This document shows, piece by piece, positions 1-6,910 of a stretch of DNA of 7,607 nucleotides. The DNA comes from an uncultured Clostridia bacterium. Lineage in GTDB: Bacteria > Bacillota > Clostridia > TANB77 > CAG-508. The stretch covers positions 1 to 7,607 of the forward strand of contig CAKPFO010000059.1 in assembly GCA_934153805.1 (NCBI GenBank), written 5' to 3'. A model generated the notes under the pieces. The model was not told where the DNA came from. It saw only the letters and a list, made by a program, of their open reading frames with translations, and made no database searches. The stretch's first letter is position 1; each line of letters opens with the position of its first letter. The translations under genes were made by a program, and so were the position numbers.

Positions 1-348
1 GGAACACACGTAAGAAGAGTAAACGGAAAAGAATTAAATGATGATGAAATGATTGAATATTATTGTAATTTAGTTAAAGAATATGGTGGTAAATTAAAAG
101 CTAAATGGGTATATGGAATGGTAATATATAATGGAAAAGAAACTAAAGAATATAGTTGGAGTAAAAACCATTTCTATTTTGTAGACAAGCCTTGTGAAAG
201 AAGAAACCCAGGATATCCTTTAGACTCAATATCAATCATGCCAGAATGTAATAAATATTTTGTAGACTTAACAGAAGAAGATAAAAATAAAAACAAAGAA
301 AATTATAAAGAAGATGATGTTATAGAGTTTATAGTAAATAATGTGTAA
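1..348 (+). CDS. Divergent Ham1/RdgB-like non-canonical purine NTP pyrophosphatase, 3' part
   Basis: The reading frame is open from the first base to the TAA at 346-348, so this is the last 115 residues of a gene that starts before the window; the ATG at 49 is probably internal. The family removes pyrophosphate from non-canonical purine nucleotides such as ITP and XTP in the cytoplasm. The best support is the stretch PGYPLDSISIMPE, followed by NKYFVDLTEEDKN, which lines up by eye with the GFGYDPIF-PEG-KTFAEL-EEKN block of Ham1 proteins. The usual SHR motif after that block is not visible; the tail is instead lysine- and glutamate-rich. The N-terminal nucleotide-binding motif lies outside the window. 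Stop-to-start distance to the next gene is 22 bases, suggesting co-transcription. The family call rests on motif resemblance only; the coding frame itself is certain. Confidence 0.6.
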   Translation, partial: GTHVRRVNGKELNDDEMIEYYCNLVKEYGGKLKAKWVYGMVIYNGKETKEYSWSKNHFYFVDKPCERRNPGYPLDSISIMPECNKYFVDLTEEDKNKNKENYKEDDVIEFIVNNV

Positions 349-356
349 ATATGAAA

Positions 357-363
357 AGGAGAG
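357..363 (+). promoter_or_regulatory. Ribosome binding site that sets the start at 371
   Basis: AGGAGAG sits 7 bases before the ATG at 371. It lies downstream of the other in-frame ATG at 341, so it supports 371 as the start. The ATG at 341 overlaps the end of the preceding gene. Confidence 0.7.
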
Positions 364-370
364 TTGCAAA

Positions 371-667
371 ATGAAAGTAATTACATTATGTGGAAGCTTA
401 AAATTTCAAAAAGAGATGATGACAGTTGCTGAAAAGATGGCATTAGAAGGATATTGTATTCTTACACCAGTATATCCAGTATCAGAAAATATGGAGAGAA
501 CAGAAGAACAATTAATAAAATTGAAAGAAGCTCATTTTAAAAGAATAGAACTATCAGATGCTATATTTGTAATAAATAAAAACAATTATATTGGAGAAAG
601 TACAAATTTAGAAATTGAATATGCTAAAAAACTAGGAAAAGAGATTATGTATTTGGAACAAAATTAG
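371..667 (+). CDS. Small nucleoside 2-deoxyribosyltransferase-like protein
   Basis: A 98-residue protein with a Rossmann-like pattern typical of the nucleoside deoxyribosyltransferase / DUF4406-like superfamily. It opens with a strand MKVITLCGSL (C7-G8-S9), has a central SDAIFVIN strand (D63), then YIGESTNLEIEYA (residues 73-85), followed by GKEIMYLE. In family members the central Asp strand and the S/T-x-x-E-x-x-YA helix line the nucleoside pocket, and a glutamate acts as nucleophile; E81 or E83 is the candidate here. The start at 371 is chosen for its ribosome binding site; the frame also contains an ATG at 341. It follows the Ham1-like gene by 22 bases, so both may act on nucleotides, but true transferase activity, simple ligand binding or a signalling role cannot be told apart from sequence. 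No membrane segment is seen. Confidence 0.65.
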   Translation: MKVITLCGSLKFQKEMMTVAEKMALEGYCILTPVYPVSENMERTEEQLIKLKEAHFKRIELSDAIFVINKNNYIGESTNLEIEYAKKLGKEIMYLEQN

Positions 668-689
668 AGAGAAAAAATATTAATTGATG

Positions 690-695
690 AAAGGA
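690..695 (+). promoter_or_regulatory. Ribosome binding site that sets the start at 702
   Basis: AAAGGA lies 6 bases before the ATG at 702. The upstream in-frame starts (TTG 684, ATG 687) overlap or precede it and have no comparable site, so 702 is the better start. Confidence 0.65.
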
Positions 696-701
696 ATATT
701 A

Positions 702-1274
702 ATGATTAAAAATATTATATTAGATGTAGGAGGAATACTTTTTGACGATAGTAAAAATAATATTGAAAAAATACTAGGCAAAAATTGTGATTATATTTAT
801 AAAGTTGCCTATGGTCAAGGGTTTAAAAAATGTTTATTAGGGGAGATAAATATTCAAGAATATATAAATAGTTTAAAGAATGAAAAAGATTTTAATGACA
901 TGAAATATATTTTAGAAAAAGACAATTTAAAAGAATCATATCCTTTAATAAAAAATAATTTTGAATTCATAAAAAAATTGAAAGATGAGGGATATAAACT
1001 ATTTTTATTAACTAATATAACAGAAGATAGCTATAATTATATAGATAGTATTATTAATATAAATAATATATTTGATGGAGGAATATATTCTTATCAAGAA
1101 CATTTAATTAAACCAAATCATGAAATTTATGATTTGATAATTAATAGATTTAATTTAAATAAAGAAGAAACATTGTTTTTTGATGACAAAGAAAAAAATG
1201 TTATTGCAGCAAATGAATCAGGAATAAAATCATTTATATTTAATTCTATTATAGATATAAAAAATAATTTATAG
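702..1274 (+). CDS. HAD-superfamily hydrolase (HAD-IA type, DxGG motif I)
   Basis: A 190-residue cytoplasmic HAD-like phosphatase. Motif I is ILDVGGILFDD, with nucleophile D8. Motif II is LLTN (T104). Motif III is K137 in LIKPN. Motif IV is FFDD (D161, D162), followed by KEKN. The cap, about residues 17-90, is helical, as in class C1 proteins. The usual second aspartate of DxDxT is G10 here. The DxGG/DxGN form is known from YihX-like members that act on sugar phosphates, so the variant does not by itself mean loss of activity. Substrate cannot be read from the sequence. The start at 702 gives the normal N terminus just before motif I. Spacing is 34 bases on each side, consistent with an operon with its neighbours. 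Confidence 0.87.
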   Translation: MIKNIILDVGGILFDDSKNNIEKILGKNCDYIYKVAYGQGFKKCLLGEINIQEYINSLKNEKDFNDMKYILEKDNLKESYPLIKNNFEFIKKLKDEGYKLFLLTNITEDSYNYIDSIININNIFDGGIYSYQEHLIKPNHEIYDLIINRFNLNKEETLFFDDKEKNVIAANESGIKSFIFNSIIDIKNNL

Positions 1275-1308
1275 TTACTACTTACAAAGTATTGAATGGG
1301 AGGATTCG

Positions 1309-1713
1309 ATGAAATTTTATAAATATAATAATGAGAATTTAATAAATTTTTATATAGAAAATGGACTTGAGTTTGATGAAAATAAAAAATATTTTGGAAC
1401 TAATATAAAATCATTTGCTTTGATAGAAAATGGAAAAATTATTGGAGCAGTATCAATTTCAATATATAAAGGTAAAAGTTTTATTGAAGCATTGGCAGTA
1501 GATAAAAAATACAGAAATAAAAGGTATGGAAAATTATTAGTAGAAAAAGCTATAAAAGAGCTAGAAAAACCAATATATACAATTTCTAAAGTAGATGAAT
1601 TTTATCTAAAAAATGGATTTGCTTATAGCAATGAAGATTTGATAGATAAAGAATGTAAAACTTGTAGTGAATATAATGTTACTTGTTTTCCAAAAGTAGT
1701 AGTACATAAGTAG
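1309..1713 (+). CDS. GNAT-family N-acetyltransferase with C-terminal cysteine cluster
   Basis: A 134-residue acetyl-CoA-dependent acetyltransferase. The central strands IENGKIIGAVSISI (39-52) and IEALAVDKKYRNKRYGKLL (59-77) form the acetyl-CoA site. The pyrophosphate loop R69-N-K-R72-Y-G74 matches Q/R-x-x-G-x-G/A except that the first glycine is arginine. DEFYLKNGFAY (96-106) is the usual motif B 'FYxKxGF'. The tail CKTCSEYNVTC (C116, C119, C126), followed by FPK, looks like a small metal or redox cluster and recurs, as I recall, in some clostridial GNAT proteins. GGGAGGA at 1298-1304 lies 4 bases before the ATG. The acceptor substrate is unknown. It is the last gene of the left cluster. Confidence 0.87.
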   Translation: MKFYKYNNENLINFYIENGLEFDENKKYFGTNIKSFALIENGKIIGAVSISIYKGKSFIEALAVDKKYRNKRYGKLLVEKAIKELEKPIYTISKVDEFYLKNGFAYSNEDLIDKECKTCSEYNVTCFPKVVVHK

Positions 1714-1754
1714 CAATATAAATTACAAGTTTATCTCTAGACTCAAATCTAAAT

Positions 1755-1771
1755 TATCATATATTATGATA
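1755..1771 (+). promoter_or_regulatory. AT-rich palindrome, possible operator or -10 region
   Basis: TATCATA-TAT-TATGATA is a perfect 7-base inverted repeat with a 3-base centre in the 176-base spacer after the GNAT gene. TATGAT (1765-1770) would make a good -10 hexamer, but no convincing -35 is seen 17 bases upstream. In such AT-rich DNA a palindrome of this size can arise by chance. The rest of spacer 1714-1889 shows no gene. Confidence 0.25.
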
Positions 1772-1853
1772 TGAAAAAATATAAGAAAATGGAGCTATAA
1801 AAAATGAATTAGGGAATTTAGAACAAATAAAATAGTAACGTCACAAAAATAAA

Positions 1854-1900
1854 AAATCTCTCATACTATATCTTAAAGGAGATATAGTTATGGGAGATTT
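1854..1900 (+). promoter_or_regulatory. Hairpin enclosing the ribosome binding site and start codon of the gene at 1890
   Basis: The inner stem pairs CTATATCT (1866-1873) with AGATATAG (1880-1887) around a 6-base loop. After a bulged T1888, the outer stem pairs 1854-1865 with 1889-1900, 12 pairs including one G-U. The ribosome binding site AAAGGAGA (1875-1882) is half in the loop and half in the stem, and the ATG (1890-1892) is wholly paired. The RNA would therefore hide the translation start unless something opens it. On the other strand the same element is followed by a T-rich run, so it could also stop leftward transcription, but no minus-strand gene is present. Confidence 0.6.
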
Positions 1901-2246
1901 CATTTTAAACAGTATTTTGTGGACACTAGCACTATATGGCTTAATAGAAATTATTAAAACAATTATAAATATATATACATACACAAATTTAAAATCAGAT
2001 GGAATTTATATAATAGTTGCGGTAAAAAATCAAGAAGATAAAATAGAAGGATTTCTAAGAAATTTTTTATTTAGAATAATATATGGAAAAGAAGAATCTG
2101 TTAAAGACATAATAGTTGCAGATTTAGACTCGACAGATGATACTATAAACATATTAAATAAACTGCAAAAAGACTATGATGAGATAAAAGTAGCAAACTG
2201 GAAAGAGTGCAAAGAAATAATGGAAAATATGAAAGAAAGGTTGTAA
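1890..2246 (+). CDS. Small single-helix membrane protein with glycosyltransferase-2-like domain
   Basis: A 118-residue protein. Residues 4-31 are hydrophobic, with one likely membrane helix and no cleavage site evident. Residues 38-100 have a strand IYIIVAVKN, a helix, then DIIVADLDSTDDTINILNKL. The last part resembles the first half of a GT-A fold (VVDDGSTDGT-x-x-I in family 2 glycosyltransferases), with D78, D80, D83 and D84 as candidate metal or sugar-nucleotide ligands. The domain is far shorter than a working family 2 enzyme (usually over 200 residues) and lacks the acceptor half and catalytic base, so transferase activity is doubtful. The ATG has a good AAAGGAGA site 7 bases upstream, within a hairpin. 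The gene ends inside an intrinsic terminator, so it seems to be its own transcription unit. The GT link is an inference from one motif. Confidence 0.65.
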   Translation: MGDFILNSILWTLALYGLIEIIKTIINIYTYTNLKSDGIYIIVAVKNQEDKIEGFLRNFLFRIIYGKEESVKDIIVADLDSTDDTINILNKLQKDYDEIKVANWKECKEIMENMKERL

Positions 2247-2261
2247 AAACCTTTCTTTTTT
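2232..2261 (+). terminator. Intrinsic terminator overlapping a stop codon
   Basis: AAAGAAAGGTT (2232-2242) and AACCTTTCTTT (2248-2258) form a perfect 11-base-pair stem with a 5-base loop, followed directly by Ts to 2261. The TAA of the preceding gene (2244-2246) starts in the loop. It separates that gene from recD2. Confidence 0.85.
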
Positions 2262-2292
2262 GATAGAATAAGAAAAGATTTTAAAAGGAAAA

Positions 2293-2297
2293 GAGGA
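2293..2297 (+). promoter_or_regulatory. Ribosome binding site for the TTG start of recD2
   Basis: GAGGA lies 5 bases before TTG 2303. With it, the protein begins MELTGEVKEIIYQNE, exactly where RecD2 proteins usually begin, so the rare start codon is well supported. Confidence 0.7.
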
Positions 2298-2302
2298 CTA
2301 TT

Positions 2303-4408
2303 TTGGAATTAACAGGAGAAGTAAAAGAGATAATTTATCAAAATGAAATAAATAGCTATACAGTGGCAGAATTTGAAACTGACAATGAAGAAATTACAAT
2401 AGTTGGCTATCTTCCATTTATTAATGTTGGAGACACATTAAAGTTAATTGGAAAAATAGTAACTCATCAAGATTATGGAGAACAGTTTAAAGTAGATACT
2501 TTTGAAAAAATGATGCCACAAACATTAGGTTCTCTAGAAAGATATTTATCAAATGGGACTATAAAAGGAGTAGGCCCTGCTACTGCAAAAAAAATTGTAA
2601 ATACATTTAAAGAAGAGACAATTCATGTACTTAAGTTTGAACCACATAAACTAGCACAAATAAAAGGAATAAATGAAGAAAAAGCAATATCAATATCTCA
2701 AGATTTTATAGAAAACTGGGAGGTATGGCAAATTGTAGGATATTTAGAAAAATTTGGAATAGGTGTTCAAAATGCGAAAAATGTATATAAACAGTTAGGG
2801 ACAAATGCTATAGAAGAAATAGAAGCTAATCCATATATTTTAATAGATGTTGCAAACAATGTAGATTTTAAAAAAATAGATAAAATGGCATTAAATATAG
2901 GTCTTCCATATAATAATGATAAAAGAGTAAAAAGCGGAATTAAATATGCATTAATGTGCGCTACATTAAATGGTCATTGCACAGTTTTAGAAGACAATTT
3001 GAAAACTTTTTGCAAAGAATTGTTAGGAGTAAGCAACGAAGAGCTAGAAGAAAATATAATAGAGCTAAAAGTAAAAGGAGATATAGTAGAAGAAAAGAGA
3101 ATAGAACAAAGTAATGAAGAAAAAACTGAACTCGGAAAAATTTTAAAAGAAGCTAATGGAAAAATAATAAATGAAACAACTTGGGTATACTTAACTCCAT
3201 TTTATAATGCAGAAGAAAATATTGCAAACAGAATAGCTATATTAAAAAATTCTCCTAATATTAAGAAAATAGAAAATATTAAAGTTGAATTAAAAAAGAT
3301 AGAAGAACATTCAGATATAGAACTTTCAGAAAAGCAAAAAGAAGCTATAGAAGCAATTAACGAAAATAATGTATGCATAATAACAGGAGGCCCAGGTACA
3401 GGAAAAACAACTATTATAAAAACAATCATAGAATTGTACAAAAAACATGGTAAAAAGCCAGTACTATGTGCTCCAACAGGTAGAGCTGCCAAAAGAATGA
3501 CAGAAACAACAGGAGAAGAAGCAAAAACATTACACAGATTACTAGAAATAGGAAAAATGGAAGAAGAGGGGAAAATTGCTAGTGTAGACTATGATGTAGC
3601 TCCATTAGATGCAGATGTTGTAATAGTAGATGAGGTATCTATGGTTGATGTATTCTTAATGAATTATTTACTAAAAGCATTGTATCAAGGAACAAAATTA
3701 GTATTAGTAGGTGACTCGGACCAATTACCATCTGTAGGACCTGGTAGTATTTTAAAAGATTTGATAGAATCTGGAAAAATTACAACAATAGTATTAAATA
3801 AAATTTTTAGACAAGCTGCAAAAAGCAAAATTATATTAAATGCACATAGAGTAAACGAAGGAGAAAGCTTTTTAACAAAAGAAAAAATAGAAGAAGAAAA
3901 CTTAAAAGATTTGAAGCAAGACTTTTTCTACATAAACGAAGCAAATCAAGATAGAATATTGGATAATGTACTTTCACTATGTAAAGGTAGATTAAAAAGC
4001 TATGGAAATTATGACTTTTTTGAAAATATTCAAGTAATATCACCAACTAAAAAAGGAATGCTTGGAATAAAGGAACTTAACAAGGTATTACAACAAAATT
4101 TAAATCCAGAAAGTGAATATTTAATGCAAAAACAAGTTGGAGATACAATATATAGAGAAAATGATAGAGTAATGCAAATAAAGAATAATTATGATATGTT
4201 TTGGAAAAGAGAAACGCCAAACTATGAAAGTGGAACAGGAGTATTTAATGGTGAACTTGGAACTATTATAAAAATAAATGAAGAGGAAAAATGTTTAACA
4301 ATAAAATTCGATGACAATAAGGTAGCAGACTATATGTTTCAAGATTTAGATCAAATAGAACATGCATATAGTATAACTGTACACAAATCACAACGGAAGC
4401 GAATTTGA
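2303..4408 (+). CDS. recD2: RecD2-type ATP-dependent 5'-3' DNA helicase, frame broken near the C terminus
   Basis: RecD2 is a superfamily 1B helicase that moves 5' to 3' on single-stranded DNA and acts in replication-fork upkeep and repair without RecBC. An N-terminal OB-like region (1-75) is followed by helix-hairpin-helix units near 86-99 (IKGVGPATAKK), 117-128 and 148-166. The motor has Walker A GGPGTGKTT (362-370, K368), Walker B VDE (D443-E444), motif III GDSDQLPSVGPG (470-481) and FRQA (502-505). The frame reaches the conserved HKSQ (694-697), then runs into RKRI and a TGA. Omitting C4394 gives HKSQ-GSEFDVV and continues to 4601, a protein of about 765 residues, normal for the family. 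The start is TTG. As written, the product lacks the arginine-finger motif and should be inactive unless the frame is restored. Confidence 0.95.
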   Translation: MELTGEVKEIIYQNEINSYTVAEFETDNEEITIVGYLPFINVGDTLKLIGKIVTHQDYGEQFKVDTFEKMMPQTLGSLERYLSNGTIKGVGPATAKKIVNTFKEETIHVLKFEPHKLAQIKGINEEKAISISQDFIENWEVWQIVGYLEKFGIGVQNAKNVYKQLGTNAIEEIEANPYILIDVANNVDFKKIDKMALNIGLPYNNDKRVKSGIKYALMCATLNGHCTVLEDNLKTFCKELLGVSNEELEENIIELKVKGDIVEEKRIEQSNEEKTELGKILKEANGKIINETTWVYLTPFYNAEENIANRIAILKNSPNIKKIENIKVELKKIEEHSDIELSEKQKEAIEAINENNVCIITGGPGTGKTTIIKTIIELYKKHGKKPVLCAPTGRAAKRMTETTGEEAKTLHRLLEIGKMEEEGKIASVDYDVAPLDADVVIVDEVSMVDVFLMNYLLKALYQGTKLVLVGDSDQLPSVGPGSILKDLIESGKITTIVLNKIFRQAAKSKIILNAHRVNEGESFLTKEKIEEENLKDLKQDFFYINEANQDRILDNVLSLCKGRLKSYGNYDFFENIQVISPTKKGMLGIKELNKVLQQNLNPESEYLMQKQVGDTIYRENDRVMQIKNNYDMFWKRETPNYESGTGVFNGELGTIIKINEEEKCLTIKFDDNKVADYMFQDLDQIEHAYSITVHKSQRKRI

Positions 4409-4601
4409 TGTAGTAATAATGGTTATACCACAATCATCTCCAATGTTATTAACAAGAAATCTTTTATACACAGGAATGACGAGAGCCAAAAAAATGTTAA
4501 TAGTAATAGGAAATAGCAATGTAATAGACTTTATGATAAGAAATGTGGATAACAAAAAAAGAAATACGGGGCTAAAATATAAATTACAAAAAATAGATTA
4601 A
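4395..4601 (+). pseudogene. recD2: C-terminal fragment of recD2 in the +1 frame
   Basis: In this frame the sequence reads GSEFDVVIMVIPQSSP, then LLTRNLLYTGMTRAKKMLIVIGN, which is the end of the RecD2 motor with motif VI TRAK (the arginine finger that touches ATP). An ATG at 4419 could open a 60-residue product, but no ribosome binding site precedes it and a free fragment makes no functional sense. The tail after IGN is basic (KKRNTGLKYKLQK) and ends at TAA 4599-4601. It belongs to the gene starting at 2303 and is split from it by one extra base, C4394. Confidence 0.9.
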
Positions 4602-4665
4602 AAGACACAATTTTGCAATTAGCAAATCAACAATCTTTTAAAAGTGGGGGCTAGAAAGGATAATT

Positions 4666-5331
4666 ATGAAAATAGCACCTACTTTTTTATACCAAAAGAT
4701 AAAAGATATAATATACCCTAGAGTATGCTGTATTTGTGAATGCTTTAACGAAGAATATATATGTCCTTCATGTTACAAAAAAATCGAAAAAGATATAAAA
4801 CCGAAATTAGATAGTCACAAAGACAAGTATTTTGCAGAGCATTTATACATTTTTAAATATAAAGATTGGGTAAGAAGAGAAATTATAAAATATAAATTTT
4901 ATGATGCCGCATATTTAAGTGACCTTTTTACAAAAATAATATTAAAAAATGAAAAAATATGTAGCATTTTAGAAAAATATGATATAATGATTCCGGTTCC
5001 AATACATAAAAAAAGAAAAGCACAAAGAGGTTATAATCAAAGCGAATTAATAGCTAAAAAAGTGGCAAATAGCTTACAAAATATAGAATTAGCAACTGAT
5101 GTATTAATAAAAATAAAAAACAATGTGCCACAAAGTAGCTTGACAAAAAAGCAAAGAATAGACAATGCAAAAGGAGTATATAAAATACAAAAACAAGAAA
5201 AAATAAAAGATAAGAATATAGTACTTTTTGATGACATATATACAACAGGAAATACGGCAAATGAATGTGCAAAAAAGCTAATAGAAAATGGAGCAAAAAG
5301 TGTATTAGTATTTACTATAGCAAAAGATTAG
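4666..5331 (+). CDS. comF: ComF-family phosphoribosyltransferase-like protein
   Basis: A 221-residue ComF/ComFC-type protein, needed in competent bacteria for moving incoming single-stranded DNA into the cytoplasm; it is also widespread in bacteria not known to be competent. A zinc-ribbon-like N terminus has C21/C22-x-C24 and C33-x-x-C36. The middle has the ComF signature PVPIHKKRKAQRGYNQSE (110-127). The C terminus has the PRPP-binding loop VLFDDIYTTGNT (186-197) with D189-D190. Length is normal and all key residues are present. AGAAAGGA at 4653-4660 lies 5 bases before the ATG. It sits 64 bases after the recD2 tail and 16 bases before the NTPase gene, suggesting one transcript. Next to recD2 it may serve uptake or processing of single-stranded DNA; that link is an inference. 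Confidence 0.94.
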   Translation: MKIAPTFLYQKIKDIIYPRVCCICECFNEEYICPSCYKKIEKDIKPKLDSHKDKYFAEHLYIFKYKDWVRREIIKYKFYDAAYLSDLFTKIILKNEKICSILEKYDIMIPVPIHKKRKAQRGYNQSELIAKKVANSLQNIELATDVLIKIKNNVPQSSLTKKQRIDNAKGVYKIQKQEKIKDKNIVLFDDIYTTGNTANECAKKLIENGAKSVLVFTIAKD

Positions 5332-5347
5332 AAAGGAATGGTCAATA

Positions 5348-6910
5348 ATGGAAGATTTAGTAGAAAGTATTCTAGATTATATTAGAGCGGATTATACGGA
5401 CTATGCTATTATGATAAATGGTGAATGGGGAAGCGGAAAAACATACTTTTGGAATCATAAAGTGCGTAATAAAATAGAATCCATGCAATTAAATGGAAGA
5501 AGATATAAAACAATATATATGTCATTATATGGAATATCTAACCTAGAAGAAATTAGCAAAAAAATATTCATAGAAACCACTCAACTAATGGATAAAAACT
5601 TAAAAAAATATATGGATGCAAGTGGACAAGTAACAATACCAGAATATGCTAAAACAGGACTAGATATGGCAAACTTTTTTGGAGTTACACAAAATGGAGA
5701 TAAAATAGACTACAAAGAATTCTTTTCAACAGAAGATAAAGTACTTTGTTTTGATGACCTAGAAAGAGCAAATGTAGATGTTATAGATATATTAGGATAT
5801 ATCAATAACTTTGTAGAGCATGACCATATAAAAACAATAATAATATGTAATGAAAAAGAGTTGTCAACAAAGCTAAAAAATAGCAACCTAGAGATGAAAA
5901 CATTTATTGCAACATATCTTTTAGACAAAGAAGGTAGCCTAGTAAAGAAAACAGACAAGCCTATGGTTGAAAGAATACAAGATACAATAGAATATGTATT
6001 TGATAAAGCAAATGACTATGAAAGAATAAAAGAAAAACTTATAGGAGAGACCTTTGAATATGCACCAGAGTTTAACTATATAATAAATGGTATATTAATG
6101 CGTTACGAAAAATATCCAGATTTAATAAGATTTTTAAGAGAAAACACTAACCTTATTATATCTACATTTAACAAAAGTGGAACACGAAATTTACGAATAT
6201 TAAAACACTCATTAAATGATTTTAAAAAGATATTTGACATGGTAAATAAAGCATATCCAAACACGAACCATAGAGTAATGCAAACTATGTTAATATTCAC
6301 AATAGCTATATCTTTTGAAATAAAAGCAGGAAAAGTAACAAAAGATAAGTTTATCAATATCGGCAGCAATGAAGAGTATAAATCAATATTAGTATCTTCA
6401 AGGGTATTTATGGATAATAGACAATTTTATATAAAAGAGTTCGACAATAACTATTATTACAACTTTAAAGCAGAATATAGATTCTTCAAATTCATAGAAA
6501 TATATGTACGTACTCGTATATTTAACATGAAAGTTTTTAAAGAAAACATGGATGTAATAATAAATACAATAGATACAGACAAATTACCAGGTTATAAAAG
6601 ATTACTTACAGAAGAATATTGGAAAATTACAGACGATCAATTTGACGGGGTAATAGAAGAAGTAATAGAAGATGTAAAAGCCGGAAATATAAAGCCAATA
6701 GATATCGTAAAACTATTTGCATATTTCAGTTACTTTATAAAAAAAGACTTAATAAAATATGACATAAAAACAATAAAGAGTGTATTTGTAAGCGGAATGA
6801 ATATAGCGTCATTAAATGCTAAGTACTGTGAAAACGTAGAAGAAGAACTAGATACAATAGCTATAAAAGAAAGACGGACAAGACATGGACGAAATGGTAA
6901 AATATTTTGA
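5348..6910 (+). CDS. KAP-type P-loop NTPase, frame probably broken near the C terminus
   Basis: A 520-residue product with a STAND/KAP-like NTPase core. Walker A is GEWGSGKTYFW (25-35, K31-T32). Walker B is VLCFDDLERA (132-141, D136-D137). A sensor-like strand IIICNEKEL (164-172) follows, then ERIKEKLIGETFEYAPEFN, a pattern usual in KAP proteins. No membrane helix is seen between Walker A and B, unlike classical KAP members. The rest is helical and of unknown role. Some KAP proteins, such as PifA of plasmid F, exclude phages, so defence is possible but unproven here. AAAGGA (5332-5337) precedes the ATG by 10 bases. The last residues, RRTRHGRNGKIF, are oddly basic; moving +1 near 6875 gives an acidic helical continuation to 7337, a protein of about 662 residues. 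Confidence 0.82.
   Translation: MEDLVESILDYIRADYTDYAIMINGEWGSGKTYFWNHKVRNKIESMQLNGRRYKTIYMSLYGISNLEEISKKIFIETTQLMDKNLKKYMDASGQVTIPEYAKTGLDMANFFGVTQNGDKIDYKEFFSTEDKVLCFDDLERANVDVIDILGYINNFVEHDHIKTIIICNEKELSTKLKNSNLEMKTFIATYLLDKEGSLVKKTDKPMVERIQDTIEYVFDKANDYERIKEKLIGETFEYAPEFNYIINGILMRYEKYPDLIRFLRENTNLIISTFNKSGTRNLRILKHSLNDFKKIFDMVNKAYPNTNHRVMQTMLIFTIAISFEIKAGKVTKDKFINIGSNEEYKSILVSSRVFMDNRQFYIKEFDNNYYYNFKAEYRFFKFIEIYVRTRIFNMKVFKENMDVIINTIDTDKLPGYKRLLTEEYWKITDDQFDGVIEEVIEDVKAGNIKPIDIVKLFAYFSYFIKKDLIKYDIKTIKSVFVSGMNIASLNAKYCENVEEELDTIAIKERRTRHGRNGKIF

Noticed and set aside
341..370. Upstream ATG for the deoxyribosyltransferase-like gene
   Set aside because: It overlaps the previous gene, lies before the ribosome binding site and adds residues that do not belong to the fold.
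1771..1800. Nine-codon reading frame MKKYKKMEL in the spacer
   Set aside because: It has no ribosome binding site and nothing to separate it from chance in AT-rich DNA.
3202..3492. Minus-strand open frame inside recD2, and similar ones at 3831-4046, 5037-5296, 5710-5958 and 6103-6369
   Set aside because: They lie opposite well-supported genes, have low-complexity Phe/Leu/Ile-rich translations and no recognisable domain.
4406..4408. UGA read as an amino acid instead of a frame break in recD2
   Set aside because: Reading through in the same frame does not give helicase sequence; only the +1 frame restores motif VI.
4598..4641. TTAAAAGA ... TCTTTTAA inverted repeat after recD2 as a terminator
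   Set aside because: Only eight A/T-rich pairs with a 28-base loop and no U-tract; too weak to call.
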